Positions 1 through 9,320 of a stretch of DNA of 64,000 nucleotides are shown piece by piece. Numbering within the stretch: the first letter of the stretch is position 1; every line of letters begins with the position of its first letter. Both the position numbers and the translations under genes were made by a program. The stretch covers positions 186,001 to 250,000 of the forward strand of contig NZ_BCUD01000003.1 in assembly GCF_001591105.1 (NCBI RefSeq), written 5' to 3'. The notes under the pieces were generated by a model, which ran no database searches, had not been told where the DNA came from, and worked only from the letters and a program-made list of their open reading frames with translations. Source of the stretch: Vibrio nereis NBRC 15637 (GTDB lineage Bacteria > Pseudomonadota > Gammaproteobacteria > Enterobacterales > Vibrionaceae).

Positions 1-968
1 TGCGTGCCTCCCGCCTTGGTTTGCCAAAAGACAACCTGAAAATGTTGTCTGAAACCAATGTCGATCGTATTTGTCAGATTGCTGAGAAAGAGCAACCCAA
101 GATCATGGTGATCGACTCGATCCAGGTTATGCATGTGGCTGACGTGCAATCGTCACCGGGCAGTGTGGCGCAAGTGAGAGAGTCTGCGACGGCTTTAACG
201 CGATATGCTAAGCAGAATAATGTCTCTGTATTTATTGTCGGTCACGTGACGAAAGACGGCACGTTGGCCGGTCCGAAAGTGTTGGAGCATATCATTGACT
301 GTTCGGTGTTGATTGATGGTGGCTCTGATAGTCGATTCCGTACTTTACGTAGTCATAAAAACCGTTTTGGTGCAGTGAATGAGCTGGGCGTGTTTGCTAT
401 GACAGGACAGGGGATGAAAGAGGTGAGTAACCCTTCGGCGATCTTTTTATCTCGCGGAGAAGAAGAAACCTCGGGCAGTTCGGTCATGGTCGTATGGGAA
501 GGGACACGCCCGCTACTTGTTGAAATTCAGGCGCTGGTGGACTACTCCCAACTGGCAAACCCACGCCGCGTGGCAGTGGGGTTAGAGCAGAACCGTTTGT
601 CGTTGCTTTTGGCGGTATTACATAAACACGGCGGGCTACAAATGGCCGACCAAGATGTGTTCGTCAACGTCGTTGGTGGTGTGAAAGTAACGGAGACCAG
701 TGCTGATTTGGCGTTGGTGATGGCGCTGCTGTCGAGCTTTAGAGACAGACCATTACCCAAAGATGTGGTGGTATTTGGTGAGGTTGGCTTAGCCGGAGAA
801 ATTCGCCCGGTGCCGAGTGGTCAAGAGCGTTTAAACGAGGCATTTAAGCACGGCTTTAAGAAGGCAATCGTCCCTGCGGCGAATATGCCAAAAGGCGGGA
901 TCCCTGGGATGCAGATCCACGGTGTGAAGAAACTGTCTGAAGCAATCGAAGCGTTTGATGAGCTGTAA
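1..968 (+). CDS. radA: DNA repair protein RadA (5' partial)
   Basis: RadA is a RecA-like branch-migration ATPase that processes recombination intermediates in the cytoplasm. The reading frame is already open at the left edge (codons from position 3), so the N-terminal zinc finger and Walker A lie outside the window. Visible are the Walker B strand (IMVIDSI, near 104-124), the RadA-diagnostic KNRFG motif (357-371), and a C-terminal Lon-protease-like domain from about 540 containing the GEVGLAGEIRPV signature. The Lon-like domain is non-proteolytic in this family. The gene ends in a bidirectional terminator and converges on csdA. Confidence 0.97.
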   Translation, partial: RASRLGLPKDNLKMLSETNVDRICQIAEKEQPKIMVIDSIQVMHVADVQSSPGSVAQVRESATALTRYAKQNNVSVFIVGHVTKDGTLAGPKVLEHIIDCSVLIDGGSDSRFRTLRSHKNRFGAVNELGVFAMTGQGMKEVSNPSAIFLSRGEEETSGSSVMVVWEGTRPLLVEIQALVDYSQLANPRRVAVGLEQNRLSLLLAVLHKHGGLQMADQDVFVNVVGGVKVTETSADLALVMALLSSFRDRPLPKDVVVFGEVGLAGEIRPVPSGQERLNEAFKHGFKKAIVPAANMPKGGIPGMQIHGVKKLSEAIEAFDEL

Positions 969-981
969 CCAGTACATATAA

Positions 982-1010
982 AAGAAGCGAGCCCAAGTGG
1001 CTCGCTTCTT
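982..1010. terminator. Bidirectional terminator radA / csdA
   Basis: An inverted repeat with arms AAGAAGCGAGC and GCTCGCTTCTT and a 7-nt loop lies between the convergent radA and csdA genes. The A-rich and T-rich arm ends let it act on both strands. Confidence 0.8.
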
Positions 1011-1030
1011 ATATTTAGGAGCAACAAGAT

Positions 1031-2242
1031 TTAGAGCATATCGACTGCTTTTTCGACGGCTTGGATCAGGCGATCGACATCTTCAGCTGTGTTATAGATA
1101 GCGAAAGAAGCTCTTATGGTTCCTTTCACATTTAATGCGTCCATTAACGGGTGCGCACAGTGATGTCCAGCTCTAACCGCAACGCCCTGCTGATCAAGCA
1201 GTGTCGCGATATCTTGATGGTGGACGCCTTCAATAATGAAAGAGAGCACCGATGCATCTTTTTGATAGCCGAGAACTTGAACGCCTTCAATCTGACTGAG
1301 TCGAGTATAGGTATTGTGGACAAGCGAATGAATATGTTGTTCTACTTCCTGTTGCTCAAAAGAGCGATACCAGTTAATCGCGGTTTCGAGTGCAATGGCA
1401 CCCGCCACATTTGGCGTGCCAGCCTCAAATTTCCCCGGTAGTTCACTGTAGGTGGTCCCAGAAAAAGAAACCCTTTCGACCATCTTGCCACCGCCATGCC
1501 AAGGCGGCATCGATTCCAGTAACGCTAGCTTGCCATATAGCACACCAATTCCAGCCGGCGCGTATAATTTATGCCCTGAAAAGACGTAAAAGTCGGCGCC
1601 TAATGCGCTGACGTTTACTGGCTCATGCACAATACCCTGTGCGCCATCCACAACCACTACAGCTCCCGCTTGGTGAGACCGTTCAATAATACGTTCGATA
1701 GGCTGACGCGTTCCAGTCACGTTGGTGATGTGGGCCACCGCGACAATTTTCGTTTTACTTGGGAGCAACGTGTCAAACGCAGATAGGTCAAGTTGGCAAT
1801 CTACAGTCATTGGGATCTTTACGACTTTTGCGCCCGTTTGCTCTGCGACAATTTGCCATGGAACAATATTCGCGTGGTGTTCCATCTCGCCGACAAGAAT
1901 CTCATCACCCGGTTGTAAGGTGCTGCGCGCGTAAGTTTGCGCGATCAGGTTGAGTGCTTCAGTGGCACCTCGAGTCCAAATGATTTCTTTACTTGATTTT
2001 GCACCAATGAAGTTTGCTACGGTGTGACGCGCAGATTCAAACTGGCTGGTCGCGTTGGCCGTTAAGCTGTGACTGCCGCGGTGCACGTTGGCGTTTTGCT
2101 GGCTGTAATAATCACTGATGGCTTCAATAACACACTGGGGCTTTTGTGTGGTTGCAGCGCTATCTAAGTAGACTAAGCGCTGGCCATTGATGTTCTGCTT
2201 GAGTGCCGGAAATTGAGCCGTAACTTGATTGATATCCAACAT
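1031..2242 (-). CDS. csdA: Cysteine desulfurase, CsdA type (group II)
   Basis: PLP-dependent enzyme that converts cysteine to alanine and passes a persulfide sulfur to acceptor proteins for Fe-S or other thio-cofactor synthesis. It is 403 aa, the usual length. The PLP lysine is in SGHK (Lys225). The persulfide cysteine is Cys362 in RAGHHCAHP, which resembles E. coli CsdA (RAGQHCAQP) more than SufS (RTGHHC). No sufBCD or csdE gene is visible nearby, so the CsdA/SufS call rests on this motif. The ATG overlaps the yajL stop by one base (TAATG), implying translational coupling in a panE-yajL-csdA operon. Confidence 0.9.
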   Translation of the reverse strand: MLDINQVTAQFPALKQNINGQRLVYLDSAATTQKPQCVIEAISDYYSQQNANVHRGSHSLTANATSQFESARHTVANFIGAKSSKEIIWTRGATEALNLIAQTYARSTLQPGDEILVGEMEHHANIVPWQIVAEQTGAKVVKIPMTVDCQLDLSAFDTLLPSKTKIVAVAHITNVTGTRQPIERIIERSHQAGAVVVVDGAQGIVHEPVNVSALGADFYVFSGHKLYAPAGIGVLYGKLALLESMPPWHGGGKMVERVSFSGTTYSELPGKFEAGTPNVAGAIALETAINWYRSFEQQEVEQHIHSLVHNTYTRLSQIEGVQVLGYQKDASVLSFIIEGVHHQDIATLLDQQGVAVRAGHHCAHPLMDALNVKGTIRASFAIYNTAEDVDRLIQAVEKAVDML

Positions 2243-2841
2243 TATTCTTCACCGAATTTTTGGTAGTGCAGAGTAGGGAGCGTTACCATAGGCTCAGCGA
2301 CTGTCCAAGCATGTTTTTTACCGGAGAGTTGGATGATGATCTCCATGGCAAATTCGAGTGCTGTGCCTGGACCTTGGCTGGTTAACAAGTTGTGGTTGAT
2401 GTCATAGGTGACGCGCTTAACTCGCCAGTTTTGTTCTGCAATATGATCTTGAAAGCTTGGGTGACAAGTCATCAGCGCCTTTGGGTAAAGGTTATGGTGG
2501 GTTAATACCAGTGCAGGTGCTGCGCATATCGCCGCCACGAGCTTTCCCTCGTAAGCCTGTTGACGGACAATTTCAACTAGCACTGTACTGTCACGGAATG
2601 TTTCTGCACCAACAACGCCGCCAGGAAGGATAACGGCATCAAACTCATCATCGGCAATATCAACCAGCTTGCAATCTGCGGTTAGCGTCACCCCGCGCGA
2701 TGCCTTCATGGTTAAGTTACCATCGAAATCTGCGCTGGCAACGATGGTTTCATAACCGGCACGAACCATCATATCTATAATAGTGATCGCTTCCATTTCT
2801 TCAGTGCCAGGAGCAATCGGGACCAATACTTTTTTACTCAT
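2242..2841 (-). CDS. yajL: DJ-1/PfpI family protein YajL
   Basis: YajL belongs to the DJ-1 (PARK7) superfamily and has been linked to protection against oxidative and electrophile stress; its exact activity (chaperone versus deglycase) is disputed. It is 199 aa. The nucleophile-elbow cysteine is Cys106 (AAICAAPAL), with the conserved glutamate near residue 15 (PGTEEMEA). Its start overlaps the panE stop by 4 nt and its stop overlaps the csdA start. yajL next to panE is also the E. coli order. Confidence 0.93.
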   Translation of the reverse strand: MSKKVLVPIAPGTEEMEAITIIDMMVRAGYETIVASADFDGNLTMKASRGVTLTADCKLVDIADDEFDAVILPGGVVGAETFRDSTVLVEIVRQQAYEGKLVAAICAAPALVLTHHNLYPKALMTCHPSFQDHIAEQNWRVKRVTYDINHNLLTSQGPGTALEFAMEIIIQLSGKKHAWTVAEPMVTLPTLHYQKFGEE

Positions 2842-3728
2842 GATGATTTCCAGCTTTGTTCAATTCGTTTTATTTTTTCATAAAGGGCAGCGTTGTTTGG
2901 CGCTGCGATATCGTGCACTTTGGCTCTTTCTAGTAAGTATCCGGTGATAAAGTCGATCTCACTTGAACGTTGATAAAAAATGTCCTGCTGCATTGAAGAG
3001 TGGTTTTTAGCTGTCTCATTAATTACGGTATAAACCGTCTCTTTTAGTGTAGCCAACGAAGTGGGAATACCTTCTGCATTCATCACTAATGCGACTTCGC
3101 TAATCACTTTGGTGAGCATGTCACGGTAAAGATCAGCGGCCAGTTCTCCATTGGTGATTTGATGGAGAGCCGTCAAGGGATTGATAGCACAGTTAATGGC
3201 TAATTTATGCCACAGTGCTTCTTGTATGTTTGGGTGCCAGCGAGAGTTGGGGAGCGCATGGTGGAAGACCTGTTCTAGGAACTGGCATTGCAACCCCTTG
3301 GCATTGTACCCACCTAACTGCGTGATTCCCTTACCTGTATGCTGTACATGGGAAGGTGCCGGGCGATATGCGCCATGCGTCGTGGTGGCTAATACAAGCG
3401 GATTATGGGGAAGTAACGACGCAATACGTTCAGCTGTGCCCATACCGTTGTGCATTAATACAATTATGCAGTCAGGATGAATACGTTCAAGTAAGGGAGT
3501 GATGGCATTTTCTACTTGCGGAGCTTTGACGGTGACCAAAAGTAAATCCGCATTATTGAGATCACTGTCTTGGCGGTTGGCGAAGCTGTTTTCGGGGCCG
3601 TCATCAACTTTAATTGATTGTACGCTCGATGAACTTCTCGACCATAACGATACGGAGTGGCCAGCGTGAAAAAATGAATAGGCCCAAAGTGACCCGATAG
3701 CCCCAGGGCCGAGTACCACAATGTTCAT
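2838..3728 (-). CDS. panE: 2-dehydropantoate 2-reductase
   Basis: Reduces ketopantoate to pantoate with NADPH in pantothenate/CoA synthesis. It is 296 aa, normal for PanE. The N-terminal Rossmann fold shows GPGAIGSLWAY (about residues 7-17). The central HKLAINCAINPLTAL stretch (about 168-182) contains the conserved catalytic lysine and asparagine region typical of ApbA/PanE. First gene of the panE-yajL-csdA operon. An imperfect palindrome, GGATAAGGTTATCC at 3760-3773, lies just upstream and could be an operator. Confidence 0.93.
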   Translation of the reverse strand: MNIVVLGPGAIGSLWAYSFFHAGHSVSLWSRSSSSVQSIKVDDGPENSFANRQDSDLNNADLLLVTVKAPQVENAITPLLERIHPDCIIVLMHNGMGTAERIASLLPHNPLVLATTTHGAYRPAPSHVQHTGKGITQLGGYNAKGLQCQFLEQVFHHALPNSRWHPNIQEALWHKLAINCAINPLTALHQITNGELAADLYRDMLTKVISEVALVMNAEGIPTSLATLKETVYTVINETAKNHSSMQQDIFYQRSSEIDFITGYLLERAKVHDIAAPNNAALYEKIKRIEQSWKSS

Positions 3729-3784
3729 GTGTCAAAGTAGAAAAATGGATTTGCCCAAAGGATAAGGTTATCCATTGAGAAAGC

Positions 3785-3812
3785 AAATAAAAATGGCACC
3801 CGAAGGTGCCAT
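3785..3812 (-). terminator. Rho-independent terminator of ompK
   Basis: Stem ATGGCACC/GGTGCCAT with a CGAA tetraloop. On the minus strand it is followed by a T-rich tract, just after the ompK stop. Confidence 0.85.
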
Positions 3813-3835
3813 AGGTCATCTCTACGAAACAACAA

Positions 3836-4612
3836 TTAGAAGTTGTATTGTACGCGGTAGATCAATAAGTCTTGGTAATCTTTACGTGCTAGTTTGTTCA
3901 CTGTGTAGCGGTAAAGCACACCAGTTGACCAGTTTTTATCGAAGTTCCAAAGTAGGTTTAAGCTACCGTTTAGACCCCAGCTCTCTGAACCGTTACCACT
4001 AGCAAAATCTGTACTTTGAACATTTGAGTATGCATCGTTGCGTGCGAATTCTAGTTCGTTCCACGTTGAGAATGTGAAGTTTTCGCCAGATAGATCAAAG
4101 TTGTAGTAACCTACGTAACCGAACATACCACCATTATCACCGCTGATCTCACCATTGTTGATTTGGTGTACGCCGATAAATGGAGTGAAGCCCCAACCGT
4201 CACCTTTCAGGCCAGTGTAGCCCAAACCTAGAACACGGTTTTGCTCATGGAAACCTTTATCGGTATCTGTGTTATACACCTGAGCGTATAGAGAAACACC
4301 AGAGTCCGTTAGGTTGTAGTGAATGGTACCTTTTGTTGACGCGCCACGGTCATCACCAGCACGGTCAACGCCTTCGTAGTCATAAAAGCCGTAGATTTGG
4401 CCCCAGTCAAATCCTGCACCACCTTCGATACCGATAACAAGTTGGTTACGATCATCAATGTCGTTACCAAAGTTATCAGCGTCATTACCGAAACCTTGAT
4501 CCCATACTTGGTAGTCGGCATACATGCTGCCGAAACCGTAAAGATATTCTGCTTGTGCTGGTACTGCTGAAACTGCTGCTACTACACCAAGAGCTAAAAG
4601 TGATTTACGCAT
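3836..4612 (-). CDS. ompK: Outer membrane protein OmpK (Tsx-family nucleoside channel)
   Basis: Outer-membrane beta-barrel of the Tsx/OmpK family; OmpK is known in Vibrio as the receptor of broad-host vibriophage KVP40, and Tsx proteins admit nucleosides. It is 258 aa with a signal peptide cut after the AQA at residues 19-21, tyrosine- and glycine-rich amphipathic strands, and a C-terminal aromatic residue (VQYNF) expected for BAM recognition. Transcribed alone: terminators flank it and a 440-nt gap lies upstream. The extracellular loops would decide phage sensitivity. Confidence 0.93.
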   Translation of the reverse strand: MRKSLLALGVVAAVSAVPAQAEYLYGFGSMYADYQVWDQGFGNDADNFGNDIDDRNQLVIGIEGGAGFDWGQIYGFYDYEGVDRAGDDRGASTKGTIHYNLTDSGVSLYAQVYNTDTDKGFHEQNRVLGLGYTGLKGDGWGFTPFIGVHQINNGEISGDNGGMFGYVGYYNFDLSGENFTFSTWNELEFARNDAYSNVQSTDFASGNGSESWGLNGSLNLLWNFDKNWSTGVLYRYTVNKLARKDYQDLLIYRVQYNF

Positions 4613-5054
4613 AGTGGTACTCTCTATGTTTGTTCATGTTCAAATGTGTTCGTATAGCCACTGTTGCACAGTCTTTGCCGTGCTTTGTTGATGCGAATAA
4701 TAGCGATAAAAATCTCAATTTGAAGTGACATGGAGTGTAAAAAAACATAAAACGAGTGATCTGGATCTCGTTAACAAGTAAAAAACAAAAGTGTTTTGGA
4801 ACTTTCATATTTTTGCATAAAAAGTGATAGGGGTAACGATTGCGTAGTATTTCCCATAAAACTTGACGGCCGTCACACAATAAATTTATGTAAATAAAAA
4901 GTGTCAATAACGGCTATGAGATTGCTTGAGTATTGATTGGGTGCTGCACATTTACTGTTTTTAGGCTTGGATCGTGACTGGGTTGGAGAGGGTTTATTAA
5001 CTGCTTCTGTGATCGTATTCAGTCGCACGATTTATACAAACAGGACAAAGAAAA
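4613..5054. other. ompK upstream regulatory region (no gene)
   Basis: AT-rich gap between ompK and the ampG terminator. It must hold the minus-strand ompK promoter. The one clear element is a perfect 12-bp palindrome, TGACGGCCGTCA, at 4864-4875. The 100-codon reading frame inside it (4605-4907, minus) has no recognisable domain and looks random. Confidence 0.5.
4864..4875. promoter_or_regulatory. Perfect palindrome, possible operator upstream of ompK
   Basis: TGACGGCCGTCA is self-complementary over 12 bp and lies about 250 nt upstream of the ompK start in otherwise AT-rich sequence. I do not recognise the regulator. Confidence 0.3.
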
Positions 5055-5087
5055 CAAAAAAGGCTTGGTGTTGACCAAGCCTTTTTA
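5055..5087 (-). terminator. Terminator of ampG
   Basis: Stem AGGCTTGGT/ACCAAGCCT with a GTTG loop, flanked by A and T runs. On the minus strand the T run follows the stem, just downstream of the ampG stop. Confidence 0.85.
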
Positions 5088-5101
5088 TTATCTGCGTTTA
5101 T

Positions 5102-6493
5102 TTACGAACCTTGCATTTCTTGCTCTGCGCTTTCTTGCGTATCACGTTTCCTTGCTCTATCGAGAATATCGGTAAAGTAGTGACGAAGAGAGTAGAGCAT
5201 GATCAAACTCGGCACGACCATCAGGGCGGTGAGCACAAAGAACGTCGACCAATCATTCAAGTAATCAACTAACTCTCCTGAAAATGACGCGAGAGTGGTA
5301 CGGCCAAAGTTGCCCAGTGAGGCTAATAGCGCGTATTGCGTCGCCGAGAACGCTTGTCCAGTGACCACGGTTAAGAATGAGACAAAGGCAACGGTAGAGA
5401 ATGCCGAGGTAAAGTTGTCTACTACTAGTGTCGCTAAGAAGAGCTGCTCATTTGGGCCTACCTGCGCGATCCAAGAGAACATAAGGTTACTCGATGCCAT
5501 GGCGATACCACCAATCATTAGCCCTCGAACAATGCCAAACTTCACGTTGACCATACTACCCAGCAAGGTGAATAGGATAGTGAGCCCCCAACCAATCAGT
5601 TTTGAGTAGTAGCCAATCTGCTCATTGGAGAAGCCAATTTCTTTGTAGAAGGTAATCGACATTCGGCCTAGGAAAGCCTCACCAATCTTGAATAGGAAAA
5701 CGAACAGCAGCAGAGTCAGCGCTACGCGGAAACCATTGCTCTTGAAGAAGTCGATGAAGGGCTCAATGACCGTCACGGTAATCCAGGCTAAGATAGGGTT
5801 TCCCACCACTTTACTGTGGCGTTGTTCGGCTTCGGCCTGCAACGAGTCTCGATGAGTTTTTGGTTCGCCAACCAGTAAAGTAAACAGCATTAATACCCCG
5901 ACGATCGCGGCCATACCGTAGTAAACACCATTCCAACCCACAGAGTCGGCATTGATAAAGGCGAGGTAGCCAGGAACGGAGTAACCCGTCCACCAGCCAA
6001 TAACGGCCATGGCAGAAGCTTGTGGTAATTTCGACGGCTCTGATTTCGGGAAGCTATCAATACGGAAAGCGTCAATAGCAATATCTTGTGTTGATGAAGA
6101 GATGGCAATCCCTAAAGCCAACATTGACGTCAGCATCAGGTTTTTCGCCGGGTCAACGCCTGCGATGAAAAGCGTACAAATAAGCACTATGGACTGGCAT
6201 AGGAAAATCCAGCTTCGTCTTTGCCCTAGTATGGCATGCAGAACAGGCAGCTTTACGCGATCGACAAGCGGAGCCCATAAAAAGTTGATCGCATAGACAG
6301 CAAACACACTACCAAAGTAACCAATCGCGGCACGAGTAAGGCCGGCATCTTTTAACCAGCCCGACATATTTGAACCGATCAGAACCCAAGGGAAACCGCT
6401 AGAACAACCAAGCATAAAGACCCACATCAGGCGTTTATCCATATAACTACGGATGGTTTCTCGCCAGGACATGGAAGGAGAATCAAATGACAT
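5102..6493 (-). CDS. ampG: AmpG-family muropeptide permease (MFS)
   Basis: AmpG imports anhydro-muropeptides across the inner membrane for cell-wall recycling, which also feeds AmpR/AmpC beta-lactamase control where those genes exist. It is 463 aa with many hydrophobic helices. The N-terminal region shows SSGFPWVLIGSNMSGWL and NFLWAPLVDR, matching the family FLWSPLMDR signature. A good AAGGA ribosome site precedes the ATG. The neighbouring yajG and bolA are also ampG neighbours in E. coli, which supports orthology. Substrate specificity is inferred from the family. Confidence 0.87.
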   Translation of the reverse strand: MSFDSPSMSWRETIRSYMDKRLMWVFMLGCSSGFPWVLIGSNMSGWLKDAGLTRAAIGYFGSVFAVYAINFLWAPLVDRVKLPVLHAILGQRRSWIFLCQSIVLICTLFIAGVDPAKNLMLTSMLALGIAISSSTQDIAIDAFRIDSFPKSEPSKLPQASAMAVIGWWTGYSVPGYLAFINADSVGWNGVYYGMAAIVGVLMLFTLLVGEPKTHRDSLQAEAEQRHSKVVGNPILAWITVTVIEPFIDFFKSNGFRVALTLLLFVFLFKIGEAFLGRMSITFYKEIGFSNEQIGYYSKLIGWGLTILFTLLGSMVNVKFGIVRGLMIGGIAMASSNLMFSWIAQVGPNEQLFLATLVVDNFTSAFSTVAFVSFLTVVTGQAFSATQYALLASLGNFGRTTLASFSGELVDYLNDWSTFFVLTALMVVPSLIMLYSLRHYFTDILDRARKRDTQESAEQEMQGS

Positions 6494-6527
6494 ACACGAT
6501 TCCTTTGTTTTTGAGTATCTGGTCAGT

Positions 6528-6558
6528 AAAAAGGCTCTAGCTCAAAAGCTAGAGCCTA
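6528..6558 (-). terminator. Terminator after the cyclophilin gene
   Basis: Perfect 10-bp stem GGCTCTAGCT/AGCTAGAGCC with a 4-nt loop; on the minus strand TTTTTA follows. It separates yajG-ppiA from ampG. Confidence 0.85.
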
Positions 6559-6564
6559 AAGCGA

Positions 6565-7110
6565 TTAAGGTTGGAGGGTGACTTTGTTAATGATGATAGG
6601 GGTAACTGGCACGTCTGCGTAGCGGCCAACAGTGTGAGTCGGCTTGGTCGCCATTGCTTGGATAACATCAAAACCTTGAGTCACTTGACCAAAAACGGCG
6701 TAACCCGGCGGACGTTGGTCGTAGTCTAGGAAGTTATTATCCGTTAAGTTGATAAAGAACTGACGCGTAGCCGAGTTCGGGTTGCTGGTTCTTGCCATCG
6801 CAATAGAAGCGGTTTGGTTCTTTAAGCCATTAGACGCTTCATTTTTGATTGGCGCGTAAGTCTCTTTCATCTTCATGTCAGTATCAAAGCCACCACCTTG
6901 TGCCATGAATCCTGGAATCACGCGGTGGAAAATCGTACCTTCATAGCTACCATCTTCAACGTATTTCAAAAAGTTGGCGACGGTAACTGGCGCTTTTTCT
7001 TGGCTTAGCTCAAGAGTAAAGGCACCTAGGTTGGTTTCTACTTCTACTTTTGGGCCTGCAAACACCAGACTACTGACTAAGGCGAGAGAGGCTGTTGCGA
7101 GTTTCCACAT
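6565..7110 (-). CDS. ppiA: Periplasmic peptidyl-prolyl cis-trans isomerase (cyclophilin)
   Basis: Cyclophilin-type PPIase that speeds proline isomerisation in exported proteins. It is 181 aa. A signal peptide ends near VFA (residues 16-18), placing it in the periplasm. The catalytic core is visible as FHRVIPGFMAQGG (about 61-73), and the other hallmark is ARTSNPNSATRQFFINL. The start overlaps the yajG stop by 1 nt, so the two are co-translated. The symbol ppiA is by function and localisation, not proven one-to-one orthology. Confidence 0.88.
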   Translation of the reverse strand: MWKLATASLALVSSLVFAGPKVEVETNLGAFTLELSQEKAPVTVANFLKYVEDGSYEGTIFHRVIPGFMAQGGGFDTDMKMKETYAPIKNEASNGLKNQTASIAMARTSNPNSATRQFFINLTDNNFLDYDQRPPGYAVFGQVTQGFDVIQAMATKPTHTVGRYADVPVTPIIINKVTLQP

Positions 7111-7679
7111 TAAAATCTCTCCTGCATGTAAGTCTGTAGTTCACGATCGTTAGAAATTTCCTGCAACACCAGTTGAACGACGTCATTAAGTACAACTTCG
7201 ATGTCTTGGTTTGATGCACTTAGAGCACCAGTGCGCTTTGCCGTGCCAGTATACGTTTTCACCAGTTTGCCTTGTGGCGTTTCAGCGGTAATTTCAACGA
7301 CCACTTTGCCATCCATGATGTTTTCCATCACGGAATGTTTCACAGACACCAGCATTTCTTGAACTTCGAGTTCTATGCTGTTTTCACTGTTTACTGTATT
7401 ACGAAAACCTTGAGATTGTAGTTGTTCTAACAGCGCATTTTCGAACGAGATACGAACATTCTGTTTGGCATGGATTGGCTCAATATGAGAGCGGCCACTA
7501 TCAACCAATGCAACATATTGGGCTGAACGGACATCTTTGCTGGTTAGAGTGAAAGAGGCGTCACGTACGATGTCGCTGCTACTTAATACCGCTTGTGGCA
7601 TAAAGTTGATCTGCTCTTGCTGCGGTGCTGCACATGCAGTGAGTAGTGCCATGGATGCGGCTAGGACCAGTTTTCTCAT
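7110..7679 (-). CDS. yajG: YajG family lipoprotein
   Basis: Predicted lipoprotein of unknown biochemical role. It is 189 aa with a type II signal sequence whose lipobox cysteine is Cys16 (LLTAC). The residues after the cysteine are Ala-Ala, not Asp, so Lol-dependent outer-membrane sorting is expected. The rest matches the YajG family in length and position: E. coli has ampG-yajG-bolA, here ampG-ppiA-yajG-rlmG-bolA. Coupled to ppiA by a 1-nt overlap. Confidence 0.82.
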   Translation of the reverse strand: MRKLVLAASMALLTACAAPQQEQINFMPQAVLSSSDIVRDASFTLTSKDVRSAQYVALVDSGRSHIEPIHAKQNVRISFENALLEQLQSQGFRNTVNSENSIELEVQEMLVSVKHSVMENIMDGKVVVEITAETPQGKLVKTYTGTAKRTGALSASNQDIEVVLNDVVQLVLQEISNDRELQTYMQERF

Positions 7680-7730
7680 TGAATTTTCCTTTGTTCGTCG
7701 CTCTAAATTTACAGGCGTTATGATAGTGAA

Positions 7731-8858
7731 CTATTTAGTCGCTTGTAAAATAACAAATTTATCATTGGAAGCGACCAGTCTGACGTTCTTTTTACCAAAT
7801 AATCGGGATAGTTTTACATCGTAGCCGAGGTGACGGTTGCCGATAACTAATAATTGGCCACCATGAGTAAGAACATGCTTTGCATCACAGAACATTTGCC
7901 AAGCAATATGATCAGTAATCGCTTGTTGCTGGTGGAATGGGGGATTGCAGATCACGACATCAGCACACCCTTTGTCGAAGCCGTCCAAGCAGTTGTTTGC
8001 AATGCAGTCAAACTTGAAACCTTCGGGCAGGTTTACAGCTAAGTTTTCTCGTGCAGATTCAACTGCCATAAAACTTTCATCGACGCAGGTGATGTGTATT
8101 CCTGGATTAAGTTGCCCTAATTTAACGGATAGTACGCCGTTTCCGCAGCCTAAATCGATCACGCGTTTATCACCCAGATCTTGAGGTAAGTGTTCTAGGA
8201 TAAAGCGCGCACCCAAATCGAGTTTTTCACCGGAATAGACATTGGCAAGGTTTTTCAGCGAGAAGCCGTGATTGTCGACTTCCCAGCAGGTGTATGGCTC
8301 TACCTGAGGAGGAGCGATGCAATCTGCTTGTGCAAAAACCAAGCGGTGTTTTTTTCGGGCCAGGGAGGTCGTCGTTGTGCCCAAGTACTTCTCAAACAGT
8401 TTAAGCGTTGATGTGTGTATTTCCTTCGCTTTATTTACCGCGATAACGGGCACAGATTCTGAGAGTGAACGGCGCAGTTGCGCCAACTGCCAAGTTAAGT
8501 GGCGATTACTTTTAGGGATTTGCATCAGAACCAAGTCGACGTCTGCTGGAATGTCGTCCATGGTTGTGGCGAAGGTAACTTTGCTGCATTCATTGCGGTG
8601 TAGGTTCGACAGCGTGCCTTTGTGTGCAATGAAAGAGTCACTCATCATGATGACGTCGTGTTTTTCTGAAAACCAGCAACTGAGCGCACCAAAGTGATCG
8701 TTCAGTATCAGAATACGTTTTCCTTCTAACCCTAACTCTTCAACATGGTTAATAAGGTACTCATCGCCAGCATCCCATGCTTGGAGAGTTTCATAACTTC
8801 TTTTCGGGAATCGATACAGAGAGAGGGTTCGCTCATGGAGAGTAAGCTCGTTTTTCAT
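7731..8858 (-). CDS. rlmG: 23S rRNA (guanine-1835-N2)-methyltransferase RlmG
   Basis: SAM-dependent methyltransferase that modifies G1835 of 23S rRNA. It is 375 aa, with two tandem methyltransferase-like halves: an N-terminal non-catalytic one and a C-terminal catalytic one with the SAM motif DLGCGNG (235-241) and the N2-guanine motif NPPF (305-308). The length and double architecture fit RlmG; RsmC is shorter and its motifs differ. Transcribed divergently from bolA. Confidence 0.9.
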   Translation of the reverse strand: MKNELTLHERTLSLYRFPKRSYETLQAWDAGDEYLINHVEELGLEGKRILILNDHFGALSCWFSEKHDVIMMSDSFIAHKGTLSNLHRNECSKVTFATTMDDIPADVDLVLMQIPKSNRHLTWQLAQLRRSLSESVPVIAVNKAKEIHTSTLKLFEKYLGTTTTSLARKKHRLVFAQADCIAPPQVEPYTCWEVDNHGFSLKNLANVYSGEKLDLGARFILEHLPQDLGDKRVIDLGCGNGVLSVKLGQLNPGIHITCVDESFMAVESARENLAVNLPEGFKFDCIANNCLDGFDKGCADVVICNPPFHQQQAITDHIAWQMFCDAKHVLTHGGQLLVIGNRHLGYDVKLSRLFGKKNVRLVASNDKFVILQATK

Positions 8859-9000
8859 AATTGGGGTGCTAGCGATTGAACAACAGGATTAAATTGTCGC
8901 AGATGCTAGCCAAACTGAAAACTAAAACCTTTTGCTTTATCAGTAACAAGATTATTATCTGTACTTTAAAGCTGTTCAAAAAAATAGATGGTGACACACT

Positions 9001-9309
9001 ATGCTGCAAGAAGCGATTGAAACGAAGTTGCACAATGCCTTTGATCCCGAACACTTGAAGGTGATCAACGAGAGCTACATGCACAATGTGCCAGCGGGTT
9101 CTGAGAGCCACTTTAAAGTGATTGTGGTGAGTGAAGCGTTTGACGGTTTAAGGCTCATTGCTCGTCACCGAGAGGTGAACAAGGTGCTGGCTGATGAGCT
9201 CGCGGACCACATACACGCGCTCTCGATGCACACATATACGCCACAAGAGTGGAAAGCGCAAAATGAATCAGCGCCAGATAGCCCAATGTGTTTGGGTGGT
9301 TCAAAGTAA
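9001..9309 (+). CDS. bolA: BolA family regulator
   Basis: BolA proteins form a class II KH-like fold and pair with monothiol glutaredoxins through [2Fe-2S] clusters; in E. coli BolA affects morphology and stress-phase gene expression. It is 102 aa with the family core [15 protein letters not shown] (about 38-52) and RHREVNKVL, and the invariant histidine in ADHIHALS. Divergent from rlmG and followed by its own terminator. No ribosome site better than weak purines is visible before the ATG. Confidence 0.92.
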   Translation: MLQEAIETKLHNAFDPEHLKVINESYMHNVPAGSESHFKVIVVSEAFDGLRLIARHREVNKVLADELADHIHALSMHTYTPQEWKAQNESAPDSPMCLGGSK

Positions 9310-9320
9310 CACCAATGAGA

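Noticed and set aside
4605..4907. A 100-codon frame upstream of ompK on the minus strand
   Set aside because: It runs through the promoter region, overlaps the ompK start and has no recognisable domain; the region is AT-rich and non-coding in character.
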